Notes under the pieces: model-generated
Told to the model about the DNA's origin: nothing
Database searches by the model: none
What the model saw: only the letters and a program-made list of their open reading frames with translations
Part shown: positions 10,386 to 21,134 of the stretch, in pieces
Numbering within the stretch: position 1 is the first letter of the stretch
Layout of the letters: every line of letters begins with the position of its first letter
Made by a program: the position numbers and the translations under genes
NCBI RefSeq assembly: GCF_003576645.1
Contig: NC_044920.1
Coordinates: 4,849,423-4,913,422 of the forward strand
DNA length: 64,000 nt
DNA from: Ipomoea triloba
Taxonomy: Eukaryota; Streptophyta; Magnoliopsida; Solanales; Convolvulaceae
Reading direction: 5' to 3'

Positions 10386-10403
10386 ATCCCCCACATTTAA
10401 AGG
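10386..10403 (-). other. Copia polypurine tract
   Basis: On the minus strand CTTTAAATGTGGGGGAT sits immediately before the LTR start TGTTGAGA. This purine-rich stretch is the expected plus-strand primer of the element. Confidence 0.75.
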
Positions 10404-10774
10404 TAAAGGCTGGATAAGACAATGTCTAAGCTAAAGTTGTAAGAGTTAACTTTTATGTCAAGGTCTTGGACTTGAACTGACATGCAACAACATTAAGTAA
10501 TTTACTACCCGAGAGTGAATTACTTCTTGAACTCGCCGGATAACTAAATTTTGAACTTAAGCGTGCCGAATAACTCAAGCTTTACACAGTCAAATATATT
10601 GACCTCGAAATTCCATGTCTAGTCTATCTCATCATAGACCTTAACTCTGTCAAGTCTATCTCGACATAGACCACCCATTCAGGTTATAGAGTGTATACTC
10701 ATAGTTTTGGTTTAAGTCTTTCCATGACTTCGTTTGACCACGGATGTGGTGTCCATCATGAATTCCTTACCTCA

Positions 10775-11164
10775 TCAGGTTTCAAACCCATCTCCCTTGA
10801 TGTTTCGAGGATGGCCTTTCGTGAGAGGATTTGCTATATTCCTCTCAGACCTCACAAATTCCATTGTGATCACCCTGTTTAGCATTAGTTGCCGTATAGA
10901 CTCATGTCTGACTCTTATGTATCTCTTTTTCCCATTGTAGACACTGTTTTGTGTAACACAGCTCGCAGTGTGTGAGTCACAATGTATGGGAACCGAAGGT
11001 GTAGGTCTCCCCCACAATGGTATGTCTGCCAATAAATTTCTTAACCACTCGGCCTCTTGTATTGCTAGATCAAGTGCTATGAACTTTGCTTCTATAGTCG
11101 ATCTAGCTATACAAGATTGTTTGGTTGATTTCCATGACACAGCGGCTCCACACATGGTCAACAC
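10775..11164 (-). pseudogene. Copia RNase H domain
   Basis: RNase H of the copia polyprotein: [26 protein letters not shown], then [20 protein letters not shown] and [28 protein letters not shown]. The order and spacing match Tork/Retrofit-like copia. The frame is separate from the RT ORF, so the polyprotein is broken between them (about 11164-11294). Confidence 0.9.
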
Positions 11165-11293
11165 AAAACCGCTGGTTGAGCAGACATCTTCACTACCATT
11201 TACCTAGTTCACATCACAGTACCCTTCCATCACAGCCGAGAATCCTTTATAGTTAAGACCCCAGCCTATAGTGTCTCTGAGATACCAAAGTAC

Positions 11294-11986
11294 TCATATT
11301 AGTGCTTCCCAATGTGGAGCACTTGGGTTGTGTGTATAGCGACTGAGCTTGTTTACTACGAATGCAATATCAAGTCTAGTGTAGTTCATTAGAAACATTA
11401 GACTCCCAATTATCTTTGCATATTTTTCTTGAGACACATTAGCCTCAGAATTCTTTGAAAGCTTGACACTAGGATCATAAGGGGTTTTAGCCGGGGTTAC
11501 ATCATAACTGTCGAACTTCTTCAGAAGTTTTTCTGTATAGTGACTTTGGGATAAAAGGTATCCCTCTTCGATTTTTGTAACCTTTATCCCAAGTATCACA
11601 TTGGCTTCACACATATCCTTCATATCAAATTTTTCACAAAATGTTCTCTTAGCCTCATTTATAGATTCAATATTTGAACTGAAAATTAGCATATCATCTA
11701 CATAGAGGCATATAATCACCACTTTAGACTCTATCTCTTTAGTGTATAAGCAGGCATCTGACCGGTTAGCAGAGTAACATAGGTCTATCAAGGTTTTATG
11801 AAATTTTTCATACCACTGCTTGGGGGCTTGTTTCAAGCCATAAAGAGATTTCTTGAGTCTACATAACTTTCCTTCCTGACCGGGATCTATGCATCCAAGA
11901 GGTTGTTCCATGTAGATTTCTTCTTCTAAATCACCATTTAGAAATGTTGTTTTCATGTCCATTTGGTGGACTATCAACCTGTGAAA
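11294..11986 (-). pseudogene. Copia reverse transcriptase, main copy
   Basis: Copia RT (RVT_2) reads VHQMDMKTTFLNGDLEEEIYMEQP, KSLYGLKQAPKQWYEKF, the catalytic YVDDM, and LLKKFDSYDVTPAKTPYDP to the end. It is open for 227 codons but starts inside the domain. The upstream N-terminal part is out of frame and duplicated (see 11812-12574). Confidence 0.92.
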
Positions 11987-12574
11987 AGAGACTAGAGCAA
12001 AGAGAATGCGTATGGTCGCAATTTTTGTTACTGGTAAATAAGTATAAAAATAATCTTCACCAAACTTCTAAGTGTAGCCTTTGGCTACCAGCCTTGCTTT
12101 GAACCTTTCAATGGACATGTCTGGTCTCAATTTCCTTTTAAAGATCCATTTACAGCCAATTAGTTTACACCCTTTGGGTAGATTAACAGCCAATTAGTTT
12201 ACCACTACTTGGCGGCTTCTTTCAAGCCATAAAGAGATTTCTTGAGTCTACATATCTTTCCTTCCTGACTGGGATCTATGCATCCAGGAGATTGTTCCAT
12301 GTAGATTTCTTCTTCTAAATCACCATTTAGAAATGTTGTTTTCACGTCCATTTGGTGGACTATCAACCTGTGAAAAGAGGCTAGAGCAAGAGGATGCGTA
12401 TGGTCACAATTTTTGTTATTGGTAAATAAGTATAAAAATAATCTTCACCAAACTTCTAAGTGTAGCCTTTGGTTACCAGCCTTACTTTGAACCTTTCAAT
12501 AGACCTGTCTGGTCTCAATTTCCTTTTAAAGATTCATTTATAGCCAATTAGTTTACACCCTTTGGGTATATTAA
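11812..12574 (-). repeat. Tandem duplication inside copia RT
   Basis: About 374 bp at 11812-12185 is repeated at about 12201-12574 with a few per cent differences. Both copies contain the CTATCAACCTGTGAAAAGAG and TTCACCAAACTTCTAAGTGT blocks and encode the same N-terminal RT segment. The first block of RT is therefore present twice. The upstream copy carries ..GDLEEEIYMEQSPG..KKSLYGLKE before a break. A 14-bp spacer at 12187-12200 repeats 'acagccaattagtt'. Confidence 0.92.
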
Positions 12575-12593
12575 CCAGTTCCCAAGTGAGGTT

Positions 12594-13199
12594 TTATTGT
12601 ATTGAGTCTAACTCACTTTTGACTGTTTCCTTCCACAAGGTGGAATCAACCACGCGCATGGCTTCTTCAAAGGTCTTTGGTTCTTCTTCTAACACTAGTT
12701 GACAAATGAACTGATCACACAGCTCGTTTAAGTCTTTCAACTCTGTTACAAATGTTATAAAGTCAGGGCAAAAGTTTTTCTCAATTCTAGGCCTTTTGCT
12801 TCTTCTGAGTTCATCAACATCATTTGTACTACTGGGAAATACAATATGATCATTGCTTTGAATTCTGCCAACAAATAAATCATGTGAATTCATTAAAGGA
12901 AATAAGTGTTCAAAGAAGATAGCATCTCTAGATTCATACATAGAGCGATTTTCTAGACACATAAATCTATAAGCAGCATTGTTCTCAACATACCCAACAA
13001 AAATAGCATCTATTGTTTTAGGTCCCAGATTGGGCCTTTTGGAGGACGGTAGTCCTATCTTTGCTAAGCAACCCCATACTTTAAAGTATTTTATGTTACG
13101 GGTATGCCATCTCCACAACTCATAGGGGGTTTTGTCAAAACCTTTATGATGTACTCTATTTAGGATGTGGTTGGTTGTAAGAACAACTTCCCCCCACAA
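12594..13199 (-). pseudogene. Copia integrase C-terminal and linker
   Basis: Continues integrase after a frameshift near 13199: VVLTTNHILNRVHHKG, TPYELWRWHTRNIKYFKVWGCLAK and VGYVENNAAYRFM, then the linker to RT (EPKTFEEAM..DSTLWKETVKSELDSIQ). It stops before the first duplicated RT segment. Confidence 0.88.
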
Positions 13200-13747
13200 T
13201 GAGTCTGGGCACCTGAGCTGATTAGCATGGCATTGATAATCTCTTTGAGGGTTCTATTCTTTCTCTCAGCTATGCCATTTTGTTGGGGAGTATAAGGAGC
13301 AGTGACCTCATGTATTATACCAGACGATTCACACAACTTTTTGAGAGAATTTACTTCATATTCTCCTCCTCTATCGGATCGAAGTCTTTTAATCTTTTTA
13401 TCCAATTGGTTGTCTACTTCTGCTTTAAAAACCATAAATTTTTGTTTGGCTTCATCCTTTGATCTTAATAGATAAACTTTTGTATAACGAGAAAAATCAT
13501 CAATAAACGTAATATAGTAACGTTTTCCACCTCTACTTTCAGTATTTTTAAAATCCGCTAAGTCAGAATGAATCAGTTCTAACACAAATGTAGTATGATG
13601 ATTTACAAAGGAGAAAGATTTTCTAGCAAATTTGGCTTCGGCACATGTTTCACATTGCGAATAAGAATCGCTAGACAAGTTTGGTAACAAGTTCATGCTT
13701 TTCAATCTATTTAAACACTTTGTACCAACATGTCCTAATCTACCATG
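13160..13747 (-). pseudogene. Copia GAG pre-integrase and integrase core
   Basis: Reads HVGTKCLNRLKSMN and CETCAEAKFARKSF (zinc-binding pre-integrase end), then the catalytic core: HSDLAD, FIDDFSRYTKVYLL, SDRGGEY and YTPQQNGIAERKNRTL. It is frameshifted at the 3' side (about 13199) and has a stop before HVG at about 13747. Confidence 0.9.
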
Positions 13748-14224
13748 CTAGATATTAACAAAGACAGAGATGTAAGCAGAAGGAAAACCATTATTATTAT
13801 TTCCTATAACAGGCCAATTTGGAATAAAATCATAAATAGAGGTCGCATCACGACCCTCAAAAGGATTAGGCCTAATTACAGTAATGTCTAGCACAAAGAG
13901 TCCTCCACGTAAGTATCCCTTCCTAAGGAATTTCCCATAGCGAGTCATGACCAGACGGTCAGACTCATAAACCATTTTGATCCCGACCCTGTTCAACAAG
14001 GCCCCGGAAATCAAATTTCTACGAAGGGAATGGACATATAACACATTTTTCAACGTTAACTGCTTCCCGGAATATAACATTAACTCTATAGTACCCCTAC
14101 CACTTACTTGGGACACGCTGGAGTTTCCCATGAACACTTGTTCTCCTTCAGTGTTAGTTTCAAACACCTTGAACATATCTATGTTGTTGCAGAAGTGGCG
14201 AGATACTCCAGTGTCCACGACCCA
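13748..14224 (-). pseudogene. Copia aspartic protease
   Basis: Starts VVDTGVSRHFCNN, where the catalytic DSG of most copia proteases reads DTG. GRGTIELML, LKNVLYVHSLRRNLIS and a downstream linker follow. It is open for about 156 codons. Confidence 0.88.
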
Positions 14225-14344
14225 TTCTTCTGGATCTCAAACGATATTGGCTTCAGTTATCACGGATGCTACTATTTCCGTGTTGTCTGTGTCCTCTATC
14301 AGGTGCGCTTGGCTTTTGGGTCCTCCATTATCTGTTTTTTTTTT

Positions 14345-15289
14345 TCATGTTTGATTCACTCCTTTACGAAAGTAGCATTGTGCAGCACAATGACCTTGTT
14401 TTCCACAAACAAAGCATCCATTACCTGTTCCCTTCTTATGAATTTTGCCATTCTTGAACTGGTTATTGTTGTTTGGATTGGAGCCCCGTTTGTGGTTTTT
14501 ATTACGATCATTGGCTTTTGGTCTGTCAGCACCATCACTTGTTTCAACCACGTTAGCTTTTGCATTATCAGGAAAAGTAGCTGACCTGAGGATTAGGCGA
14601 TTTTCTTTTTCAATGTTCAGATAGTTTACCAGCAGTTGTAGTATATAGTCGCGTCTTTCATGTTTCATCTTGTTCTTGAAATCTAACCAGGACTCGGGTA
14701 ATTTCTCAATAAGAGCATCAGTTAAGAAAACGTCATTTACTTCAGCTCCTTCGGTTGTCATATCTGCAACCAAATTTTCAAACTCGTGTACCTATTCAAC
14801 GATGGACTTGGTGTCGTTCATTCTGAAGTTCATCCAACGCCCTACTGCGTATTTTCTTCTACCGGCATCATCAGTTCCATATTTCTGGCGCAATAAGTCC
14901 CAAATGATCTTGGCAGACTTATGCCCATAAAACATGTCGAACAGGGAGTTTGCCATTAGCTGCAGAATTATTGCTCAGGTAATCTTATTATCTTTTTCAA
15001 ATTTAACACTAACCTGTGAAGATTCATCAGAAGACTTTGTTGCAGGAGTTTTTGGATCAGTGGTCTTTGTTGTAGGTGCCTACGAATCTACCTTCTCAGT
15101 TTGCGTGGAAGTGGAGATTGTTGTTATTTTGAAAGATGCATGACATTATAAATCACATAATCAACATCTTGAACTTCAAGGAGCATGATGATTTTGGCTG
15201 ACTATCTTCGGTAGTTCAGACCGCCAGTGAGAGGTTCGACAACGGTAACATCAGAGGATGATTTGGTTGGCATCACCATTGCGTAGTTT
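14345..15289 (-). pseudogene. Copia gag with CCHC knuckle
   Basis: The capsid-like gag starts near 15289 (residues like PTKSSSDVTVVEPLTGGLNY) and is interrupted by stops between 15240 and 14930. It then reads LLRQKYGTDDAG, RWMNFRMNDTKSI, the 142-codon open stretch from 14773 and the knuckle CFVCGKQGHCAAQC near 14378-14420. Order and composition match copia gag. Confidence 0.85.
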
Positions 15290-15308
15290 CTGGATAAATG
15301 CTTTTAAC

Positions 15309-15790
15309 TGTTGGACTTTTTGGTGTATGCACAATGCATGTTTATGAACCTCGTGAAAAGTTACTGTAGGCTGAGCTGAGAGCACAAGAGGAATTATGAA
15401 GTATGGACAGTCTGTGTCGTGTTTAGACCACTACCTTAAAAGCATTTCGACTAGGGTAATCTTTATGCTTTCGACAGGTACGCACAGAATCACAGGACAA
15501 AACCTGTTTCGAAATATGTATTGACTCAAACGTATAGCGAGGAAGAAATTTAAAGCAAAGGAAGAAAGTGTTCAGTGAGTGATCCTCTCAGCACTGGGAA
15601 GGTCTGTTATATACTAGCAGATATAACAGACCTCCCTTATGACATCCACAAAATGCAGGAAAAGAAGGACATGAAGCCACGCCCTTGATCACATATTCTA
15701 GATGCGCATGAAATGCTTAGCAAATGTGTTGACAAGGTGAAAAGGTCAACCACAAAAGTAGGGTGTAGAAGATTATGAGCCTTAACCTTT
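15309..15790 (-). repeat. Copia 5' LTR, truncated at its outer end
   Basis: Begins TGTTGGACTTTTTGGTG in plus coordinates and matches the left LTR to CCTTAACC, then loses the last 15 or so bases. The sequence just inside the element (GTTAAAAGCATTTATCC on the minus strand) does not resemble the usual initiator-Met tRNA primer site. Confidence 0.9.
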
Positions 15791-16377
15791 TAAAATATAT
15801 TATGTATTATTGTTTGGATGGAGGGTAAATGCAAATAATGAGAAAAAAATAATAGAGGAAGGGAGACTTTTGAAAATGAAGAAGATGGGATCTTTTTTCT
15901 TTAAAAAAAAAAATAGAATTAACAGTTATAAACTTATTTTTGAAACTTGGACTAAAATAGCTTAAAACAAATTATAATTTTTGAAATAATTTCTGCCAAA
16001 TATACTAAACCATTAATCTCTTGCGATGTAATTCAACTTGAATAGTTGTATATTGTACTGGACGAAAACTTTCAAATATTAGGGAAACTTCATAAAAATT
16101 GTAAAGTTATTTTTTCTAATTTTTTTTTTAAACTTTTGGCGGAAGCTGCTCGTTCTCAAACTGGTCCTCTTATTTGATTATCTTCCATTTCTTCTTGAAC
16201 ATTTGATTTAATGAAGCTTTTGTTTTGTTTTTAAGAAAAAAAGATTCTAACCATAAATTACTAAACAAGTTTATGCATATTTAAAGAAAAATATTTGCAA
16301 ATATAAACTCATATTTTTTATACTTATACTTTTGCCATGTATTGTATTTTTCTGGTTTTGTTGTTTCCTAAGTCAAA
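15791..16377. other. AT-rich intergenic, nothing recognised
   Basis: I see only AT-rich sequence with homopolymer runs and no coding signal on either strand. Confidence 0.6.
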
Positions 16378-16490
16378 TACTCACTCCGTCTTATTTGTGT
16401 GTATGGTTCGATTAACGAGATTTGACTAAAATTATTTATAATTTAATTTTTTTTAATATTAAATTTAGTATTAATAATATAAAATTTAGA
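16378..16490. mobile_element. Partial Stowaway-like MITE
   Basis: TACTCACTCCGTCTTATTTG and the following AAATTATTTATAATTTAATT..TAAATTTAGTATTAATAAT resemble the end and interior of the intact MITE at 29024-29279 and the copy at the window's right edge. The other terminus is missing. Confidence 0.5.
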
Positions 16491-17210
16491 AATAATGATC
16501 AAATAGGTCATCCAACTACCCAACAAATTGTAATTGGGTCATTGAACTACCAAAAAAATTACAATTGAGTTCATGAACAATGCAAATAATTAATTTTAAA
16601 ATGACTTGTTTACCTAGTAATATATATGCTGGCATGTAGAAATAGCATAGCATATGACATGGGTAGAAGGAATATAATATAATGATAAAAGATCGAGTTG
16701 TTATTTTTTAGACATATATAATTAATTTAGTCCATGTACAATAACTTTATCTGTTTTATATATCACAATTCACATGCAACACAAAAGACATTATCGATAT
16801 GTAAAATAGATAGGTTCAAGATCATCATGAATATTTAATGATCAAATATTTATAAATAATTAATAACACTATTTTTTCATAGGAATATAATGAAGCCATT
16901 TCATAATAAATCTAGCTTTCATTTTCTTTTGCACAAATTTTGTATGTTTCAATGTTTTGTGTTGGTTCATGCACACTATCTTAATGTTCCGCTATCAAAT
17001 GAAAATTTTGTTCCAAATTAAATTTAATTCATTATAAGAAAATCAACTACTCCAATCAATATAAATACTTATGTTTGGTTACCTTGTCTACCACATGTTA
17101 TATGTAATATAATATTTTTTTTTATTTTTATATAAACCAAATTAAAGAAACAATAACAGCTTTGAGATATTGGTAGATACCAAAATATTTTTATGTAAGT
17201 GAATGCATGA
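16491..17210. other. AT-rich intergenic; possible MITE arm
   Basis: 16490-16600 has phrases typical of Mutator-like MITE arms (AATAGGTCATCCAACTA, GGGTCATTGAACTA) but no matching inverted arm is found. The rest is AT-rich without features. Confidence 0.4.
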
Positions 17211-17696
17211 ATGAGTTCACAGTACATTCCATATCTGATCCCGCTGCTGCTTATGTTGTACATTCCATATCTGATCCCGCTGCTGCTTATGATTAACATA
17301 ATGAGATCACTGGCTTTATTTCTTGGCTCTTCTGCACAAGTATTATTAATTGTCTTTATATCAGTATCATCCTCTTCTACACTGTTATCGGAATTGAAAT
17401 CTCAAGAACCATTCTTAACATGCCAGTTTTTCCAATCATATATTTCTCTGTTCCCCAAAGCTCCCGCCGAATCGAAGGAATCCGATGATCATCAATACCA
17501 ATACACGAGAATGCAGTTCGTGAATAATTGGGGAAGAACTGATGGTATAGAAGAACTAAAATCAAAACCGCAAACAGCTTTGATCAAATTGAAAATTCAG
17601 ATCTCACTCTATATTTTAGGTGGAGATGGTACTGGATATGGATCGGAGCAATTCGTGCTGATAACGTGTTGTGAAAAATCATTTATTCTTCAGTGA
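17211..17696 (+). CDS. Unrecognised 161-codon ORF, doubtful gene
   Basis: Open from ATG 17211 to TGA 17696. The first residues come from a 36-bp tandem repeat (YIPYLIPLLLM twice). If translation instead starts at the internal Met near 17298, a hydrophobic stretch (RSLALFLGSSAQVLLIVFISV) would look like a signal peptide. The rest (QFVNNWGRTDGIEEL, GGDGTGYGSEQF) matches no family I know. Similar-style coding scraps (NDYKEIKVSAFQESKSESALYS) follow at about 17800-17910 in another frame, so this may be a decayed gene or TE passenger. Confidence 0.25.
   Translation: MSSQYIPYLIPLLLMLYIPYLIPLLLMINIMRSLALFLGSSAQVLLIVFISVSSSSTLLSELKSQEPFLTCQFFQSYISLFPKAPAESKESDDHQYQYTRMQFVNNWGRTDGIEELKSKPQTALIKLKIQISLYILGGDGTGYGSEQFVLITCCEKSFILQ
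17223..17291. repeat. 36-bp tandem repeat, two copies
   Basis: TACATTCCATATCTGATCCC and the following 16 bases occur at 17223-17258 and 17259-17291 with almost no difference. Confidence 0.9.
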
Positions 17697-18654
17697 TTTT
17701 TTACAACAATAACAATCTTCACCATTTTTTAACCAGTCAATAGGATGAACAAGGTATCACAGCTCCTATTGAATCAAAGATGCGGCCCAAAACATGAGAA
17801 TGGGTTTCAATGACTACAAAGAGATTAAGGTGTCAGCATTTCAAGAATCAAAATCAGAGTCTGCCCTCTATTCCAGGAAGCAAGAGCAGAGTCTTGACCT
17901 TGTGAAGAAAAAGTAAGGGAAATATTCTTCTGCCTGACGGGCTAAACTTCACCACAACGTCGGGTTGATTATAGATTTAGCAGACTTGAGAAATGAGAAG
18001 GGAGAGAATGGTTGCTTTTGGAGTTACACAATCAACAAGAGATCATGATAAACCAAAAGGGTTTTTACTATTATTAAAGAATGATAAAGGAAGAAAGTTT
18101 TTACTAGCCTAGTCAGCCTTTTTGATAATTTATGTTTCAATGTGTACTCATGTTTCAATGTGTCATAGTTTATTTATGTATGCTTGAGTTTTTCTATTGG
18201 TTTACTTTATAACTCCGTGCTCCTTCTGAATTGCCATATAGTGGAGATTTTAACATATATTGGAGATTTTATAATGTTTAGAGGTTAATGGTCATTTTAG
18301 AAAATTGGGAAATCACTCTTCAATTCATTAAATTTGCTATGACCTTAGCTACTTTTTTCCTGAATTGCTATAATTGTTGGATGATTACTGAGGAGCCCTT
18401 GAGGGGTATTTATACCATTTCACCCCCTTAAATGACGGTGAAGATCTACTAGATCCTAGAACTAGAAATTAATTTCTAGAATCCTCCTTAAATCTCTGCA
18501 CAAACCTAAGGGTTCTACAAGATTATAAAATATTGTATAGATCACTACAACCTCTAGTGCTATGTAGGGATGTCAATCGGACTAGCCCGCTCGGTTTTGG
18601 GCTAGCCCTGTCGAGCAGTCAGGCTTATTGATTATTTCAATATTTTATTTTATG
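17697..18654. other. Intergenic with decayed coding-like scraps
   Basis: 17750-17950 is richer in GC with short plus-strand open stretches that I cannot assign. 18550-18620 has TAGGGATGTCAATCGGACTA, wording common at hAT-type MITE ends, without a visible partner end. Confidence 0.35.
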
Positions 18655-19060
18655 CAGGCTTATCTGATGCAGGGCACAATGGAATGAGCGTTGTGCTTAT
18701 GCAAGGAGTTTAAAATTCTTGTTAGAGCAAAAAATCAGCACTACACTCCAGCTAGTAAAAATGTTTGATCAAACAATTGGGGTTAGATTTCTCTATTCAC
18801 TCAAAAATGGAAGATATTGAGCCATCATCTTGTGCTATTACTGGAGTCAACCCTAAATGGGTAGAAGAAGCTAAGTTGTATGTGCATAGTTATGAATTTG
18901 ATGATATGATTTTGCTAAGGAAAACCTCATTGCATTGCCTGTCTAATAGATCAGATCACTCTAAACAGAATACATAGTTTGTACCAAGCCATGAATAGCT
19001 ACGCACCTTGGACTAGGATCTCCATGGATTTCATAGAAGGCTAGTGACAGGGTAATTGGG
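18655..19060 (+). pseudogene. Ty3-gypsy pol remnant (RNase H to integrase)
   Basis: Short gypsy pol blocks are readable in order on the plus strand: DAGHNGMSVVLMQ (the D..G.GAVLMQ RNase H block, about 18667), AITGVNPKWVEEAK (linker before integrase, 18834) and APWTRISMDFIEG (start of the integrase core, about 19001). Frameshifts and stops separate them. It is a heavily deleted remnant. Confidence 0.65.
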
Positions 19061-19487
19061 TACTCAAAATTTAGAGGAATTAACTTTTGGTAAATATACG
19101 AAGAAATTGGGACAAAAACAACACTAATTATTGACCTCAACATCAATTAGGTGTGTAAGAGGATCAATTTTATCATTTATATATCTTTGATGTAACCTAT
19201 ATTGACCACATTCTAGCACGAAGGTTCTTTTCAGATATTAGTTATTATTCAATTCACTTCCCTTTGCAATCAAGTTGAAAGCCAAGATTGATGGCACAAT
19301 AGAGAGTAATGACAATATGGTACTGAGAAGAATGACATGGCATATATGGTGGTGAACCACTTTCTTTTCCACTAATAAATGCATAATCGTGTTCAAATCT
19401 GGTGAATGACGAAACATATGTTAACTGAGCTCTACTATTTTCAAAAATTAATACCAGGTTTAATTCTCAATTTTGGTGACAATTTTT
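19061..19487. other. AT-rich intergenic, nothing recognised
   Basis: No coding or repeat structure is seen on either strand. Confidence 0.5.
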
Positions 19488-20095
19488 TTTGAGAAGAAAA
19501 GCTTAATGCATTAAATCATAGGAAAGACAATCAACAAGAAACGAAGGGGAATCAAACCATTCCCTGCAACCTGTCACAGAACCGGCTTCCAGAGCAACAG
19601 CGTGGGCCGCAGATCGCTTAGTAAAACGGAATTCAACACCACTTATCATGGATGCCAAATTCTTAACATCGTCAATAATAAATCCAAAAATAGAATTAAA
19701 AGAGTCTGAACATAAAGCAAAGTAAACTAGCTCGGAATCTGTCTCTACGTCAATATCACCCAATCTCGTATCTTTCAACCAGCTCAGAGCCTCACGGATA
19801 CAAACCGCTTCAGCCTCTTTCACTGAATAATTGCCCGCTACTCGCAGACACTTGGCTGCCAAAAGACGGCCACCATCATCTCGGAGTACCCAACCAAAAC
19901 CCATGTACTGTTTTCTTCATTAAAACTGACATCCGTATTAAGCTTTAATCTGCCAGGCATTGGGGTCTTCCACTTTTCCTCAACAATTCGCACGTTTGTA
20001 TTGCCTTCCTCCATACCATTTGCCAATCTCCAATTTGTCAGAAAGGAGAGAGTGGTATTAGATTTATTCTCAACAGATAATTTCGTCACATTTTA
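19488..20095 (-). pseudogene. 5'-truncated LINE 3' end with RNase H
   Basis: The minus strand encodes the RVT_3-type RNase H of plant LINE ORF2: LKLNTDVSFNEE, GFGWVLRDDGGRLLAAK, AEAVCIREALSWL, VETDSELV, RFTKRSAAHAVA. One frameshift lies near 19900. The 3' end is A-rich on the minus strand (T run 19481-19490). It is related to, but diverged from, the LINE at 40864-43790. Confidence 0.85.
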
Positions 20096-20200
20096 GTCCT
20101 GACCTCCATGATTTTACCAAATTTAATCTCTAATCATATAATTTGTCTCCTTATTGTTACCTCTAAGTGTAAATTTATAAATTTCAAATATATCTATACT

Positions 20201-20899
20201 TGATAGCGTAAATGGAATTGGGAGTTACGATTACACTACGAATACGTATATTTTGTGAACAAGTGAGAGAGGGCTCGTAGGTCAACTGGTCGGTCTACGG
20301 TAGGGCATCCGGGCAGTCTGAGGCTGAATAATAGTACAAGTAGTAAGTGGTTACAAACAGGTTGCTAAAATAGTGCAGGTTGCAATTGCAGGGTGCAATT
20401 TATGAACAGTTTGCTACTACAGGGTGAATATTACAAGTAGCAAGTAGTAGTTGTTACAATGAGATGAAGATGAGAAGTGAGGGGGAGACCCTCCTATTTA
20501 TACTAGCTAAGTCGGTCCGCAGGATACGCGTAGGTTGACTGGTCGAGGTTGAAGAGCCGCTATGCAGGCAGGCTATCAATTGGCGCCCTGCAAGCGCAAG
20601 TTGGACTAGCTCATTGCTTATTGTGCAAGATAAGTTAGGTTTTCGGCTTGCAGGTTGCGTCACTTTGTAGACCGACCGGTCATCCTACGGCAGACTGGTC
20701 GGGTGGCTTTTCGACGATTCCAAAAGTTTTCCGAGAGCATCTTTTTTTGTCACAAGGCTTATCGGTACGAGCGGTACAGTTGATCACAAGTGATTTATTC
20801 CTGTTGAGTTGATGGCTATGAATCCTATGACGGACTAGTTGGGTGATTCCTTGACGGACCAGCTATACCAATTAGTTCTTTGTGTGTAATTACCCATCA
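20201..20899 (-). mobile_element. Solo LTR, 699 bp, TSD ATACT
   Basis: Starts TGATAGCG and ends ACCCATCA, flanked by ATACT at 20196-20200 and 20900-20904. On the minus strand a TATA box (AGTATAAATAGGAGG, about 20495-20512) fits an LTR promoter, so the LTR lies on the minus strand. There are no internal sequences, hence a solo LTR. Motifs such as GACCGACCGGTC and GACTGGTCGG recur in it and resemble those in 43813-44352. Confidence 0.75.
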
Positions 20900-20904
20900 A
20901 TACT

Positions 20905-21124
20905 ATATTTGGCGAAGAACAGCCAATGCAATCTCATTTAACAATGATGATCAAAGATCAAAATCTAAATGTGGCAGTAATATAATAATATGTAGAAACT
21001 CTGATTCTGAACTCAATCGAACATCATATGATATATAATTCATGTTTAGGATTTGAATGGAATTTATTACCACTCTCTGATCTGTTAGATATTGATATAG
21101 GAGATCGTATTCAAACTGCGAGGA
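20905..21124. other. Short AT-rich spacer
   Basis: No feature is seen between the solo LTR and the MITE. Confidence 0.5.
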
Positions 21125-21134
21125 ACATATTATA

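Larger units (their letters stand above)
9889..15790 (-). mobile_element. Ty1-copia retrotransposon, complete but dead
   Basis: Two long terminal repeats (9889-10385 and 15309-about 15790) bracket gag, protease, integrase, RT and RNase H in Ty1-copia order, all on the minus strand. The polypurine tract lies next to the left LTR. By eye I count about 35 differences over about 480 aligned LTR positions (about 7%), so insertion is not recent. The 5' LTR lacks the final 15 or so bases found in the other (CTTACGTTTCTCAACA). TTAAAATATATT occurs at both outer edges and may contain the target duplication. Multiple frameshifts and stops and an internal duplication make it non-autonomous. Confidence 0.92.

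Noticed and set aside
10691..11207. Plus-strand ORFs across the copia 3' region
   Set aside because: Shadows of the minus-strand RNase H.
13977..15143. Plus-strand ORFs of up to 158 codons
   Set aside because: Shadows of copia protease and gag on the minus strand.
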